Source of the DNA: an uncultured Opitutales bacterium
GTDB taxonomy: Bacteria; Verrucomicrobiota; Verrucomicrobiia; Opitutales; Seribacteraceae
DNA: 64,000 nucleotides
NCBI GenBank assembly: GCA_943787575.1
Contig: CALSMY010000005.1
Location: 119,704-183,703 of the forward strand
Direction of reading: 5' to 3'
In this document: positions 10,446 to 21,467 of the stretch, one piece after another
Numbering within the stretch: position 1 is the first letter of the stretch
Layout: each line of letters opens with the position of its first letter
Translations under genes and position numbers: made by a program
Notes under the pieces: generated by a model
Told to the model about the DNA's origin: nothing
The model's database searches: none
Seen by the model: only the letters and a program-made list of their open reading frames with translations

Positions 10446-13400
10446 TTAGTCATTCCATTTGTACCAAGATTGATTCTCATATCCGTAGATAAATGTACTT
10501 TCTGCCAAGGTTTCATTGGGGAAATAAAACCAGCCATTTACAGACTCACTAGAGAGATAAAGCATGTTGGGGAGCTCTTGGCTCATCCAAAACCAGCCGA
10601 TAGACTCATGAAATACCCAGAACGAATTATTATCGGTGCAAATCTTAAGGAAGCACCAACCCATTTCTGGATGATAAATCCAGCCGTTTCCGGCATCATA
10701 AAATATACCAATTCCTTGTGCCTTAAACCAATCTGATCCGAGAATTTCTATTAAGGGTAGTTGTTCAACCGAGGGTTCATCGGCTACTTCTTCTGAGTTT
10801 TTACCCCCATTTTCTTCATTGGGTTCGGTATTTTCCTGGTCCTCACTTAATTCTTCTTCCTGGGAACTGTCAGATTCATCCCCTTGGGTAACTTCATTAC
10901 CTGAATCATTGCCATTAGTATTGTCATCTGTATCTACACTAGATACTGGATCCAAAAAGGAGGAAACTTTCCAGTGCAAACGATTTTCAATTTCTTCCGC
11001 GTGGAAAGCAAAGGACGAGCCTTGAAGGTCTTCCACATTGAGAAGCCAATCATACAAGTCTTGAGCATTAACATCATCTTCTACTGCCAAGTTGGCAGAG
11101 ATAGTTTGATCATTGACGGCTTTTTCCAACTGGAAGACGGGTTTCTTGTTTTGTAAAAGAATCTCGTTTGCTTGGTAGAGCATATTGATAAGGGATGGAT
11201 CCGTTTGGTCATCGAAGGATATTTTGTAAGGATTCTCGTGGGAATTTATTGTGACCGACAATTGTTCTTCAACCGATACCTTACCATCGTTTAACTCTAG
11301 TTTTATATTTTCAATACCTGTAAAACCTGGAGTTGGTAAAAAGACTAATTCATCTTCCTCAAGGTAGCAGTCTCCGTTTTCTGGGCTACTACTTAAGGAT
11401 ATGGCAACTGTATCTTCGTCCGCATCCTTGGTTATGAGTTTTATCCTAAACGGTGTTTCACGAACTCCACCGCTTAGTGCTGCTAGGTTGTATTCAAAGG
11501 AAGGAGCGTCGTTTTGAGATTCCACAACCAAGCTTATTAAAGCAGTTTCACTATTTAAGGATCCATCACTTGCTCTGACTTGAAAGGAGTCCTGGCCATT
11601 AAAGTCTGTTGTGGGAGTGTAGGTGTATCTTGGTCCTTCTCCGACTAAGGTTCCGTTGGTTGGTTGGGATACGATATTAAAAACCAATTGGTCACCCTCG
11701 GGGTCAGAGGCAATTAACTTGATGGCTATATTGCCATCTTCCTTCAGACTAAAGCTTGATGGTTGAACGACAGGTGCATCATTTACCTCGGTAACAGATA
11801 TACTGACCAAGCCGATATTGCCATGGACTGTTCCGTCAAATGGACGATAGCTGAAAGAATCATCTCCAGCGTATTGTTCAAAGGGTACATAGGTCCATTG
11901 GTTATTACCATTTTCAGTAAGGCGACCGTGAAGTGGCTCCTTCACAACTTGATAGCTTAGCTTGTCTTGATCAACATCAGTACCGAGCATGGCAAAGGAG
12001 ACGGAGGTATCTTCCTTTGTTTCTAAAGTAAAATGAGTAGCTACCGGAGCATCGTTGCTAGCCTGTAAACGAATTTGAACAGTTGCTTCAGAACTTTCGA
12101 GTTCTCCGTCGCTGACTATGTAGCGAAGGCTGTCTTCCCCATTAAAATGATTATTGGGGAAGTAGAGCCACTTGCCAGATTCTTCCCACATGAAACCATT
12201 TTTGGGGAGTTGGCTAAGCTGGAGGTTTAAGTTATCCCCGTCAATGTCCCCGTATTTGAAATCCACGAAGAAGAATTGGTCCTCCGTTGCATTTACCTCG
12301 AACGACTGAGCCCAGGGCGCATCGTTAACCGCTTCTACTTCGAATGAAATGGTGGTGAGGGCACTTTCCTTTCTTCCGTCGGAAACTTTAAAGGTGAGCG
12401 TGTCGGTGCCGTTGAAGTTTTTAGCGGGTACATATGAACGATTTTGATTCTCACCACTCAAGGATCCAAAAGTAGGAAATTGAGTCACCACAAAGGTCAA
12501 TTCATCCCCATCGGGATCATAGGCTTCCAAGTTGAATTGAATTTGTCCGTCTTCTTTCAGGGTGAAAGTTTTAGCATTGGCAATGGGTGCTTGGTTTTCC
12601 AATACTTCGAGGAAGACCTCGACTGCGAAGAATGAATTCTCTGGGTCATTGGTGGAGAAATGAACCTCTGCACTGTAGTTACCCTCAGCCAGCCCGGTCG
12701 CGTCAAGATTGACCTCCATGGTTCCTTCTGTGCCTCCGTCAATCAAACCAAGCATAGGGGAACCTGTTATCCAAGAAGGTGAAAAAGAGCGGGTAGTCCA
12801 TTTGAGTGCATTACCAATTAAGGCCCAACCATCTGTTTCTTGATCCCAGGTATCAATTGCAGGGAAGAAGTTTAGGTCGACGACCAAGTTTGGCTCCGAA
12901 CGGAAGGTTACCAGTGGTGAACCATCCTCCCAAGTTGCAGCAATGGTCGCACCTGCGTTTGGCTCTTGATGTAGAATTCTTACATTACCAGAGAAAGAGT
13001 TAACACCTTCCACGAGTGGGTGATTGGGTAAAGAAATTTCTCCAAGCATTCCCTGGGTTACAGAATATTCAGTTTGCATTTTAAAAAGGGCCAATTCTTG
13101 AGCCCTCCAATCTCCGGTCAGGGACCAATCTTGGGATTCAGCAAAAAATAAATTTTCTCCGGGCATGGTAATTACACCACCACCAGTAGCCGCATATTCA
13201 GAAATGAGGTCTCCAAGGGCTTGGTTGTCCCAATAGGAATAGTTGCTGTATACGATAATAGCGTCAAAAGCACTGACTTCATCTAAGGTTGGAGTCAGTC
13301 CTGACACATTTATTGTGGTCACCCCAGATACATGCTCGAGTGCAGAAAGGCCCAAGCCAAACGCCTCCAATGTGGTAGCAGTATCTGCTCCGAGTACACC

Positions 13401-16400
13401 AACCTCTAAACCCGTTTCGTTGTTGGACCCTTCATAACGAATGGCGTCTGGTACATCTTCCATGTTTGCCGAGGTTTTTGTATCAAGAAACAAAGCGTGT
13501 CCTGGATTGAAGAAATCTGGTGATCTTCCTTCAGCATTAAGTCCAGATAATAGGTTGGAGAAATCCAAGTCCCGTAACCGCTTGACATTAGTTTCAACTA
13601 CCCTGGCTTCCCATTCTCCCTGGGATTCCCCAGAGTTTGTCAGGGTAATGGTTTTAGATGTTTCATCTCCAGGTTCTAGGTTTAACTGAATCGAATCAGG
13701 AAGGAAAGTTATCGCAGGAGGGGTAACTGCCTGCATCGTCAATATGACTTTAACCTCCGGATAGTTCGGGTCGTTTGACTTTACCGTTAAGCTAGCGGAT
13801 ATATTTTCACTTACTCTGGGTTGTCCAAAAACCTCGATAACTTCCTCCATCCCCGGATCTAAACTGAACTCTGCAGTATTCGAAGAAAAGGCTGGGTGAT
13901 CAAAAGTCAGTTCTTGAACTAAGAGCGAATCTGTGCCGTTGTTTTTAACTTTTATGGACATGGTACGATTCTTACCAATCCAAACTTCTCCGAAATCTAA
14001 TGAAGATGGATTGACCAGAATTTCAGGACTTCCGGTAACCGTAAGGTTAACAGGAATTTCGATATTAGAGGCCAAAGGATCGTTAGTACCGAGAGTCACA
14101 ATCGCACTCTTTGTACCCGCGACAAAACCGGATGCATCAATTGAGAAATCGAGATCTGTTTTGGTACCCGCACCAACAACGCCCGAAGCTGGACTAACGG
14201 TTAACCAATGGGGCGATGTTGCTTGCAAAGCGTTAAACAAATTCAATCGTCCGGCAGCAACCATTTTGCCTTCAAAATCTTCGATCGGATCGATCGAGTT
14301 CATCAGTGTGTTTTTTAACTCTTGATGTTTTGAGGAAGGATTTTGTGAAAGGAGTACCGCGGCGGCACCAGCGACATGGGGCGTGGCCATCGAAGTTCCG
14401 CTCATGTAGGCTGTACCTCCGTTGGGAATCAGGTTAAGAATGCTGGTTCCGGGTGCTGCCAAATCGACAGTGTTTTTTCCAAAGCAAGAAAAGTACGCGA
14501 GTTTATCCTCAGGGTTCGATGCAGCTACGGAGATAATGTTGGCTGAGTCGTAGTTTGCGGGGTAGTGAGGGATCTGATCATTGTCTGAACCGCTGTTTCC
14601 TGCTGCGGCACAGAATAAATGACCAGCATCTCCGGCTTGAGTAATAACATCTTTCAATGCTTGGCTGTATCCGCCTCCTCCCCAGCTGTTATTACTGATT
14701 GGTATTTCCATAGCTACACAGTAGGCGATTGCATCAATTGCATCTGAAGTGTAACCCCAACCACCGTCTGCTAGAAATTTTAGAGCTGCTAATTTAGTAT
14801 GCCAGGCAACTCCAGAAACTTGTTTGTTGTTGTTAGTTGCAGCAGCAATGGTTCCAGCAACATGGGTACCATGATTATGGCCATCCATTGGGTCATTATC
14901 AGAATTAACAAAGTCCCAACCATAAATGTCATCTACATAACCGTTTCCGTCGTCATCAATTCCGTTATTAGCTACCTCCCCAGGATTATTCCAAATATTT
15001 CCTTCTAAGTCTGAGTGAGTGTAGTCAATCCCTGTATCGATTACTGCAACGACCACAGATTCAGACCCCTTCGCCAGGTCCCATGCCTGCTCTGCTTGAA
15101 TTTTTTCTAATGCCCATTGGTCGGATAAGTCTGGATCATTTGGTAATGCGGAACGGCGGACAAGGTAGTTCGGCTCAGCAAATTCTACGGCCGGATCTTG
15201 GCTTAATTGCTCGGCTAAATCGGCCAGTTCTAAGCCTTCTTCTGCCTTAACTAAGACCATATTCATTGCCGAAAGAGCTTTGGCAGTAGTGCCTGGTGTT
15301 CTTGCTGAAGCCAAAGTCTTTTGGATAGAGAATCTTTCTCCCAGCCCACTAGCGTTTTCGAAGTTTGTTTTGCCTGTTTTGAAGGCAACAATTAACTCGT
15401 TAGGAGCATGCTCATTGGCAAAAGGATCATCTGGGATGATTTCTCCGGATTCTGCATTTTGTTCGTCAAATTTAGTAGCTGCTGAATTTTGAGTGCTACT
15501 GCGAATTTCTTTTACCGAGTATGAGCCTGCGGCTAGACCTTGGTAGTTTTCAAGGGCAACTTGTTTGACCGTTGTATTGCCTGCTTCCACCGAAACATTC
15601 AAGACCTCAGGAACTACTTTCAATTTTGGAGTGGCCAAGCCTTTCCCGATTAATTCGATGGTGTTCGGAGAATTTTGTGCATTAGACTTTAATATTCCGG
15701 ATGCTATGTAATTGTCCCCACTGCCAGGTTGGAAGGTTACCTTAAACTTTTCTGACTCTCCGGGTTGTAAGGCAAGGTTTTGAAAGTTTGATTGGAAAGC
15801 TTGATGATCGATGGTTAAGCTTTCCAAAACAATTTCCGCATTACCTAAGTTCCTAATTTCTAATTCTTTACCTTTACTTAAGCCCACCTCCACAGTGCCA
15901 AAATCTATCACTGCTGGAGCAATCGAAATAGTTCGCTCCTCCTCGATCGTCAATGAGACTGGTATAGTGACTATTTTCTTATCTGGATCGTTACTGCTAA
16001 GCTCTAGTTGGGCTTCATAGGATCCGGCACGAATTGAACCCGCTTTTAAAGTCAAATTAACGGACTCAGATTGTCCGGATTCAATGGTTCCTTGAGATTT
16101 GGAAGTGTGGAGCCATTTCGGAGAAGTCGAGATGCGAACGGTTGAGTCGGATTTAATTTGTTGGTTGTTGTAAGCAACGAGCAATCCAATGTCCGCAGAG
16201 GCATTTTGAATACCCGTTGTTGCCCGATCGATCGGACCGTCCATATTCTCGTACTTTAAACGAATAACCCCCCCAGCATTTAAATTTATTTGAAAAGTAT
16301 ATTCTCCTTGTCCTGAAAAATCTTGTACTTTGTCGTATTGGACGGTTAATCCATTTTCATCAGATAAGTAATAAATATTTCCACCTCGAGACGGATCTAA

Positions 16401-19400
16401 ATCGCTTGCGAACGCTGCGATCAAATTACCCGCCATCATGTTTGTAGGCAAAGGGAAGTGATTGTGATCTGAGAATCCTTGACCAAGAGTTAAATATCCG
16501 TTCGAGCTAACGAACACCTGGTCAAAAGAATTCTCGTAAAAATCGATAGAGAAGGGGAGTGTGAGGCTAGTAAATCCGTCATCAGTTGAAGACAATTCCT
16601 CAAGTAATATACCGGTGGTGGAAATATCAGTCCAAATATGATCGGGACCGGCGTTTTCGCTAGAGTCGCTCCATGTGTAACCATGGTAATCTGGGCCACC
16701 GCCTAAAGTTGAAACTGGGGAGCCGTTCCTTTTGTCATCTGTTCCCTTTAACAAAGGGGCAAAGTGATCAGATGAAAAAACTGTTCCTAGGGAAAACGAA
16801 CTGCCCATAAGCCCATTAGCTCCCTTCAGGGACCAGTTCAGGCTGCTGCCTCCGGTATTTTGTAGGTTTAGGGCAAATTGACTTTGCTCATTCATATTGA
16901 TGGTTGCCGAAATGCTTTGGGGGTTATGAACGATTTTTGGAGCCTTTGCGGAACTCCCAGTCAATGGTAGGTTTCGCACGGTGAATCCGTTTTCATCTGT
17001 AAATACCATGCCGTTTGTTTCAAAAGCTCCTTCATTCACAGGGGTGAAGTAGATTTTAGCAGAGTTTTTTTCTCCGGAAGCCAGGGTTATTGGAAAATCG
17101 AGGTGATGAGAAAAAGAGGAATCGGCAAATGCCATCCGGGAAATTGTAATTTGGTTTGTGCCGGCGTTGAAGATTTCAAGTAGTTTTTCACTGGAATGAC
17201 CGACAAAAACACTACCAAACTCAAGATTTGCAGGACGAAATACAAGCCCTCCATCTTCACTTAATCTTTCGGCAGAAACCTTGATGGCAAACTCAGGTTG
17301 GTCGGGGTCATTGGAAACAATTTCAATCAATGTTTCTTCATAATTTGAGGGCATTTGACTGGCATCTACTTGAACGAGGACTTCCATTGTTTGTCCTGCT
17401 GCTAAGGATCCTTCACTAATTTCATCGAAAAGAAGCCAGGGTGATGAATCTCTTTGATGCATCGAGTAAATGAGATTTCCGTCACCCGAATTGTTCAAGA
17501 CCATTATTTGTTCTTGAATCTCTTGATCTTGAAGCCCGAAATGTAAATTGTTCGGTTGAACAGAAAGGTTTGGAGTGGTCACCACTTGGGCATTCAAAGG
17601 TATACTTAGGTTGGATTCATTACTTGCATCACTCGTTACTTTGAGATTTGCAGTAAATAAACCTTCAGCAGGACCGGAGAAACTTACGGTTCCTGCTTTT
17701 GCGGTGTTAGGTTCAAGTACAAATGGAGTAGGGAAGGAAAGCTCAAAAGGAAGAGATTCATCATTTTGATTAAAGATAGAAATATCATTTACGGTTGTGT
17801 TTGCATTTCCTCGGTTGCTCAGAACCACTTCCAGTTTTTGGCTTTCTTCTTTCCCTAGAACTCCAAAGTCCAATGAGCTTGGCGTTGCAGAAATTAGGTT
17901 TTCCTCAGGAGGTTCGTTGGAGAGAGCTTGAAAGACATTGAGGCGACCTCCGGTTAGGCATTTCTCCAAGAGGGAATCCTCACTATCTACATTCTCCAAT
18001 AGAGCATCTTTTACTTGGGCTGATTGCCATTCGGGATTAGCCGCAAGGATCAAGGCATAGGCTCCTGCAACATGGGGTGTCGCCATGGATGTTCCAGAAT
18101 AACTGGCGTATCCGTTCCCGGGAATTGTGCTCAGAATGTTTACTCCTGGAGCAAACAAATCAACACTGGTTTTACCGTAGCAAGAAAAGTAGGCACTCTT
18201 GGCAGAATGATCATGGGCACCCACTGAGATCACATTTTCGGATTCATAGGAAGCGGGATAGCTTGGGTAAGCATCGTTGTCACCTGCATGATTTCCGGCA
18301 GCGGCCACAAATCCAATGCCAGCCGCAGCAGCTTCATCAATGGCGGTTTTCATAGAGGATGAATATCCTCCTCCCCCCCATGAGTTCGAGGTCAGGTCTA
18401 CGCCAATCTTCGTTGCATATGCGATGGATTTGATACCATCTGAAAGGTATCCCCCGCCGGATCCTCCAAGGAACTTAAGCCCGACCATAGAAACTTTCCA
18501 ACTAACTCCGACTACTCCTTTACCATTATTTCCTACCGCCCCTATTGTTCCAGCACAGTGCGTCCCGTGTGAATTATCATCGTGTGGGTTGTTGTCATTA
18601 TTGTAAAAGTCCCATCCGTGAATGTCATCGATATAACCGTTTTGATCATCATCAACCCCGTTACCCGCAATTTCGTTCGGGTTTGTCCACATATTTTCAC
18701 TTAAATCTTCATGATTACGATCAATGCCAGTATCGATAATTCCAACGAGTACATCTTTACTGCCAGTTAAAAGATCCCAAGCTTCGGGACCGTCTATATC
18801 CTTATCAGAACCCCCACCAGTTTGACCGGTGTTATGAAGGCCCCACAATTCAAGCAACCTTGGATCGTTGGTGTTTTTGATGGCGTAAACGAAGTAATCG
18901 GGTTCTACAACTTCTACAAATTCGTCCAATTGTTCGATCGCATTTTGTTTAGTAATTACTTCGTCTAAGCTTGAGGGGTTATTAAGAGAAACGATGAAGT
19001 TTCCTTCACTTAGTTTTTCTTTTATCGATAAATTCAAAGAAGCCAGACGGTTTTCAAATTCAAATAGATCAACATCTGGACGGACTTGAAGAATTAAGTG
19101 AGTCGCAACTTGTGCTTGGACTGATTCAACACTCTCCGTTGCCTGATTAAATGACCGGCCCTTTTCCTCGACCATCATGAAAGGGTATTTAAGGTTTGTT
19201 TCAATTAAGGTTAGTCTGGTTTCAAGCCCACCGGGCAGATTGGATGGAATAATTTTTGTATCCATCGTATCGATGGTAACACCTTCTAGTATCTCCAATG
19301 CTCGGTGAGCCGTCTTTGTTTTCGTTAAAACCTTTTCTTCTTTGGCCTTTAAAGGGTTAATAACCGCTAATTCTTGGTTGCCTAAAGGTTCCTTGTACTT

Positions 19401-19562
19401 GTCTGGTGTCGGTGGGTCTTGCCTGTTGGGAGAAGTTTTTTCCAATGCTGCTTTGGGTTGGGTAATATCTGCTGTGGATTGATCTTCATCTTCTGGGGTT
19501 TCAACAAAGAAAATTATTGAAGCGACAATTAGGAACGAGAGGGGGAATAAGAATTTCTTCAT
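10446..19562 (-). CDS. Giant exported protein with two subtilisin domains and cadherin-like repeats
   Basis: 3038 residues, with an N-terminal hydrophobic anchor or signal. First S8 protease: propeptide at about 150-230, then Asp276 (IIDTGID), His332 (HGTHCAG) and Ser492 (GTSMATPH). Several 100-residue ASPM/Hydin-like beta domains follow, with openings such as LDFGVLGKEESQ and LEFGSVFVGHSSE. A second propeptide (APNELIVAFKTGK) precedes a second S8 protease with Asp1509, His1564 (HGTHVAG) and Ser1724. More beta domains lead to about five cadherin-like repeats (about 2320-2790), opening NQAPIANA or NDAP and containing FNGxDxLxFxVSDG. Then comes an acidic linker and a Trp/Gly-rich C-terminal module (GWIYHPEMGW, GWFYFPNE) seen in Verrucomicrobiota surface proteins. 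Both catalytic triads are intact. It is probably a cell-surface or secreted protease; substrate unknown. No frameshift in 9.1 kb. Confidence 0.9.
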   Translation of the reverse strand: MKKFLFPLSFLIVASIIFFVETPEDEDQSTADITQPKAALEKTSPNRQDPPTPDKYKEPLGNQELAVINPLKAKEEKVLTKTKTAHRALEILEGVTIDTMDTKIIPSNLPGGLETRLTLIETNLKYPFMMVEEKGRSFNQATESVESVQAQVATHLILQVRPDVDLFEFENRLASLNLSIKEKLSEGNFIVSLNNPSSLDEVITKQNAIEQLDEFVEVVEPDYFVYAIKNTNDPRLLELWGLHNTGQTGGGSDKDIDGPEAWDLLTGSKDVLVGIIDTGIDRNHEDLSENMWTNPNEIAGNGVDDDQNGYIDDIHGWDFYNNDNNPHDDNSHGTHCAGTIGAVGNNGKGVVGVSWKVSMVGLKFLGGSGGGYLSDGIKSIAYATKIGVDLTSNSWGGGGYSSSMKTAIDEAAAAGIGFVAAAGNHAGDNDAYPSYPASYESENVISVGAHDHSAKSAYFSCYGKTSVDLFAPGVNILSTIPGNGYASYSGTSMATPHVAGAYALILAANPEWQSAQVKDALLENVDSEDSLLEKCLTGGRLNVFQALSNEPPEENLISATPSSLDFGVLGKEESQKLEVVLSNRGNANTTVNDISIFNQNDESLPFELSFPTPFVLEPNTAKAGTVSFSGPAEGLFTANLKVTSDASNESNLSIPLNAQVVTTPNLSVQPNNLHFGLQDQEIQEQIMVLNNSGDGNLIYSMHQRDSSPWLLFDEISEGSLAAGQTMEVLVQVDASQMPSNYEETLIEIVSNDPDQPEFAIKVSAERLSEDGGLVFRPANLEFGSVFVGHSSEKLLEIFNAGTNQITISRMAFADSSFSHHLDFPITLASGEKNSAKIYFTPVNEGAFETNGMVFTDENGFTVRNLPLTGSSAKAPKIVHNPQSISATINMNEQSQFALNLQNTGGSSLNWSLKGANGLMGSSFSLGTVFSSDHFAPLLKGTDDKRNGSPVSTLGGGPDYHGYTWSDSSENAGPDHIWTDISTTGILLEELSSTDDGFTSLTLPFSIDFYENSFDQVFVSSNGYLTLGQGFSDHNHFPLPTNMMAGNLIAAFASDLDPSRGGNIYYLSDENGLTVQYDKVQDFSGQGEYTFQINLNAGGVIRLKYENMDGPIDRATTGIQNASADIGLLVAYNNQQIKSDSTVRISTSPKWLHTSKSQGTIESGQSESVNLTLKAGSIRAGSYEAQLELSSNDPDKKIVTIPVSLTIEEERTISIAPAVIDFGTVEVGLSKGKELEIRNLGNAEIVLESLTIDHQAFQSNFQNLALQPGESEKFKVTFQPGSGDNYIASGILKSNAQNSPNTIELIGKGLATPKLKVVPEVLNVSVEAGNTTVKQVALENYQGLAAGSYSVKEIRSSTQNSAATKFDEQNAESGEIIPDDPFANEHAPNELIVAFKTGKTNFENASGLGERFSIQKTLASARTPGTTAKALSAMNMVLVKAEEGLELADLAEQLSQDPAVEFAEPNYLVRRSALPNDPDLSDQWALEKIQAEQAWDLAKGSESVVVAVIDTGIDYTHSDLEGNIWNNPGEVANNGIDDDGNGYVDDIYGWDFVNSDNDPMDGHNHGTHVAGTIAAATNNNKQVSGVAWHTKLAALKFLADGGWGYTSDAIDAIAYCVAMEIPISNNSWGGGGYSQALKDVITQAGDAGHLFCAAAGNSGSDNDQIPHYPANYDSANIISVAASNPEDKLAYFSCFGKNTVDLAAPGTSILNLIPNGGTAYMSGTSMATPHVAGAAAVLLSQNPSSKHQELKNTLMNSIDPIEDFEGKMVAAGRLNLFNALQATSPHWLTVSPASGVVGAGTKTDLDFSIDASGFVAGTKSAIVTLGTNDPLASNIEIPVNLTVTGSPEILVNPSSLDFGEVWIGKNRTMSIKVKNNGTDSLLVQELTFDHPAFSSNTAEFSLDPGMEEVIEVFGQPRVSENISASLTVKSNDPNYPEVKVILTMQAVTPPAITFLPDSIQLNLEPGDETSKTITLTNSGESQGEWEARVVETNVKRLRDLDFSNLLSGLNAEGRSPDFFNPGHALFLDTKTSANMEDVPDAIRYEGSNNETGLEVGVLGADTATTLEAFGLGLSALEHVSGVTTINVSGLTPTLDEVSAFDAIIVYSNYSYWDNQALGDLISEYAATGGGVITMPGENLFFAESQDWSLTGDWRAQELALFKMQTEYSVTQGMLGEISLPNHPLVEGVNSFSGNVRILHQEPNAGATIAATWEDGSPLVTFRSEPNLVVDLNFFPAIDTWDQETDGWALIGNALKWTTRSFSPSWITGSPMLGLIDGGTEGTMEVNLDATGLAEGNYSAEVHFSTNDPENSFFAVEVFLEVLENQAPIANAKTFTLKEDGQIQFNLEAYDPDGDELTFVVTQFPTFGSLSGENQNRSYVPAKNFNGTDTLTFKVSDGRKESALTTISFEVEAVNDAPWAQSFEVNATEDQFFFVDFKYGDIDGDNLNLQLSQLPKNGFMWEESGKWLYFPNNHFNGEDSLRYIVSDGELESSEATVQIRLQASNDAPVATHFTLETKEDTSVSFAMLGTDVDQDKLSYQVVKEPLHGRLTENGNNQWTYVPFEQYAGDDSFSYRPFDGTVHGNIGLVSISVTEVNDAPVVQPSSFSLKEDGNIAIKLIASDPEGDQLVFNIVSQPTNGTLVGEGPRYTYTPTTDFNGQDSFQVRASDGSLNSETALISLVVESQNDAPSFEYNLAALSGGVRETPFRIKLITKDADEDTVAISLSSSPENGDCYLEEDELVFLPTPGFTGIENIKLELNDGKVSVEEQLSVTINSHENPYKISFDDQTDPSLINMLYQANEILLQNKKPVFQLEKAVNDQTISANLAVEDDVNAQDLYDWLLNVEDLQGSSFAFHAEEIENRLHWKVSSFLDPVSSVDTDDNTNGNDSGNEVTQGDESDSSQEEELSEDQENTEPNEENGGKNSEEVADEPSVEQLPLIEILGSDWFKAQGIGIFYDAGNGWIYHPEMGWCFLKICTDNNSFWVFHESIGWFWMSQELPNMLYLSSESVNGWFYFPNETLAESTFIYGYENQSWYKWND

Positions 19563-20029
19563 AGTAGGCGGGTGTTTATTGATACAAATACACTAAATAG
19601 GTAAATATGGAAATATGCAAGAAATAAAATTATTTTCTTACTGATCCACTAAAATGTTTTCGGCAAAACCTTTAATCTAGTTTCGATTTGTATTCTAGGC
19701 ACAGCAGACCCAAGGGAAGGCTCTTTTTTTGTATTAGTTGCGTAGGATTAGCCTCCTTTGAAGGATCAAAATTGGTTTACGTCTTTACGAGTGCCTTGAT
19801 AAATAAGAACCAATATAAGGCTCACCAGTAACGCCCATCTTGCTGGTTTTCAAAACGAGTACATTAGATGGGGGGAACTCAATTTCGACTTCCTCAGCTA
19901 ATGCCTTAATCAAGGCAGAGAGACCTAACTACTAGTCGTCCTTAGAAAAAGTGAATAAACAGAAGAAGTGTTACGACCCAGTAAGTGAATCTGTAAACTG
20001 ACCAAACTTTATGTTCAGAGGAGAAAACC
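19563..20029. other. 467-bp intergenic stretch with a possible gene remnant
   Basis: This stretch lies between two minus-strand genes. No complete gene or RNA gene was recognised. On the minus strand 19785-19928 is open for 47 codons, ends with a proper stop and has a protein-like composition (ALIKALAEEVEIEF then PPSNVLVLKTSKMG), but it lacks a start and is preceded by two stop codons. It may be the tail of a lost gene. The part next to 19562 holds the promoter of the giant protease, in A/T-rich sequence. Confidence 0.35.
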
Positions 20030-21334
20030 TTAGATGAATTCGTTTATCAAATTCTCAAGCATTTCCTGGCGCCCGCTAGCCAGGCTAGGTTCGCCATTGG
20101 CCAATGCATGGGCTTCCAATTCCTCAAAGGTGCAGGATCCAGATTCAACTTTGGCTCCTACATTGGAATCAAAGCTGGAGTAGCGCTCTTGCACAAAATC
20201 TGCCAGGCGACCGTCTTCGCGTATGGCCTGGGCGATCTTTAGTCCACGGGCAAAGGTGTCCATTCCACCAACATGGGCATGAATCAAGTCGATGGGTTCA
20301 TGGGATTCCCGACGACGTTTGGCATCGAAGTTAAGACCCCCGGTAGTGAAGCCTCCTGTATTTAATACAACAAGCATGACTTGGGTGGTGAGATACAAAT
20401 CAGTGGGGAATTGATCGGTGTCCCAACCAATCAAGGTATCTCCGCGATTGGCATCAATACTTCCAAGTTTTCCGGCATTGGCGGCCACGGTGAGCTCATG
20501 CTCCATAGTATGACCTGCGAGGGTGGCGTGGTTGGTCTCGATGTTGAGAGTGAAGCGGTCCATCAATCCATATTCACGAAGGAAATTCAGGCAGGCCGCA
20601 GAATCACTGTCGTATTGATGAGTCGATGGTTCGCGGGGCTTGGGCTCGATGTAGAAGGGCCCGTCAAAACCGATTTTGTCCGCATGGGCGACCGCCATGT
20701 GCAGAAAGGCAGCAAGATGATCGAGTTCCCTTTTCATATTGGTATTAAGCAGCGTGGAATATCCTTCTCTGCCTCCCCAAAAAGTATAGCCCAGCCCGTC
20801 GAGTTCCTTGGTTGATTCCAGGGCTTTTTTCACCTGAGCACCTGCATAAGCATAGATATTGGCGTCGGGCGATGTCGCTGCTCCCTGAGAATAACGAGGA
20901 TGAGCAAACAGACAGGCCGTTCCCCATAACAATTTTACTCCGGTTTCAGACTGCTTTTGTTTGAGCTTGGCCACCACCTGATCAAGGGCGGCATTGGAGG
21001 CGGATAAGTCATTGAGTTCTGGGGCAATGTCCCGATCGTGCCAGCAGTAATATTCAATTCCCATTTTATCAAGGAACTCAAAAAAGACATCCACTCGAGC
21101 GAGTGCGTTTTCCACTGAATCGCTTCCATCATCCCAGGGCATCTGGGCGGTTCCTCCACCAAACGGGTCGGCGAGGACATTGCGCATCACATGCCAGTAT
21201 GGTGCCGCAAATCTCAGATGTTCTTTCATGGACTTTCCGGCAACCATTTCTTCCGGGTTGTAGTGTTTAAAAGCAAAAGGGTTTTTTGAGGATGGTCCCT
21301 CGTACTGAATTTTTTCGCAGGGGAAATGAGCCAT
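20030..21334 (-). CDS. xylA: Xylose isomerase
   Basis: Cytoplasmic enzyme converting D-xylose to D-xylulose. It shows [21 protein letters not shown] at the N-terminus, catalytic histidine in [43 protein letters not shown] and the metal-site segment [16 protein letters not shown]. The frame is open to 21445, but the extra 37 residues do not resemble the family, whereas [13 protein letters not shown] at 21334 matches the usual start. This gives 434 residues, the normal length, and removes an overlap with the divergent regulator. No xylulokinase or xylose transporter is encoded nearby, so the pathway must be completed elsewhere. Confidence 0.95.
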   Translation of the reverse strand: MAHFPCEKIQYEGPSSKNPFAFKHYNPEEMVAGKSMKEHLRFAAPYWHVMRNVLADPFGGGTAQMPWDDGSDSVENALARVDVFFEFLDKMGIEYYCWHDRDIAPELNDLSASNAALDQVVAKLKQKQSETGVKLLWGTACLFAHPRYSQGAATSPDANIYAYAGAQVKKALESTKELDGLGYTFWGGREGYSTLLNTNMKRELDHLAAFLHMAVAHADKIGFDGPFYIEPKPREPSTHQYDSDSAACLNFLREYGLMDRFTLNIETNHATLAGHTMEHELTVAANAGKLGSIDANRGDTLIGWDTDQFPTDLYLTTQVMLVVLNTGGFTTGGLNFDAKRRRESHEPIDLIHAHVGGMDTFARGLKIAQAIREDGRLADFVQERYSSFDSNVGAKVESGSCTFEELEAHALANGEPSLASGRQEMLENLINEFI

Positions 21335-21467
21335 GATATCTATCGGTTTCGGGTTTTTGTTAATGTATGGAAAATGGTTACAATAGTTCTTTCCTTTGTT
21401 GGGTAAATCCGCAAATTGCGTATAAATTCTGTTGTATTTCGCCATTTATCGGTTTGTGATCTTTTTC
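21335..21467. promoter_or_regulatory. Divergent xylA-xylR promoter region
   Basis: A 133-base A/T-rich gap between the corrected starts of xylA (minus) and the XylR-like regulator (plus). By analogy with enterobacterial xyl operons the XylR operators should lie here. A GCAAATTGC near-palindrome is present, but I cannot define an operator with confidence. Confidence 0.5.

Noticed and set aside
11500..12610. Possible DNA tandem repeat in the giant protease gene
   Set aside because: The repetition is at protein level (cadherin-like units of about 90 residues); the DNA of the units is diverged, so it is not a tandem DNA repeat or assembly collapse.
21335..21445. N-terminal extension of xylA that would overlap the regulator
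   Set aside because: The extra 37 residues do not resemble xylose isomerases, and the internal ATG at 21334 matches the family start.
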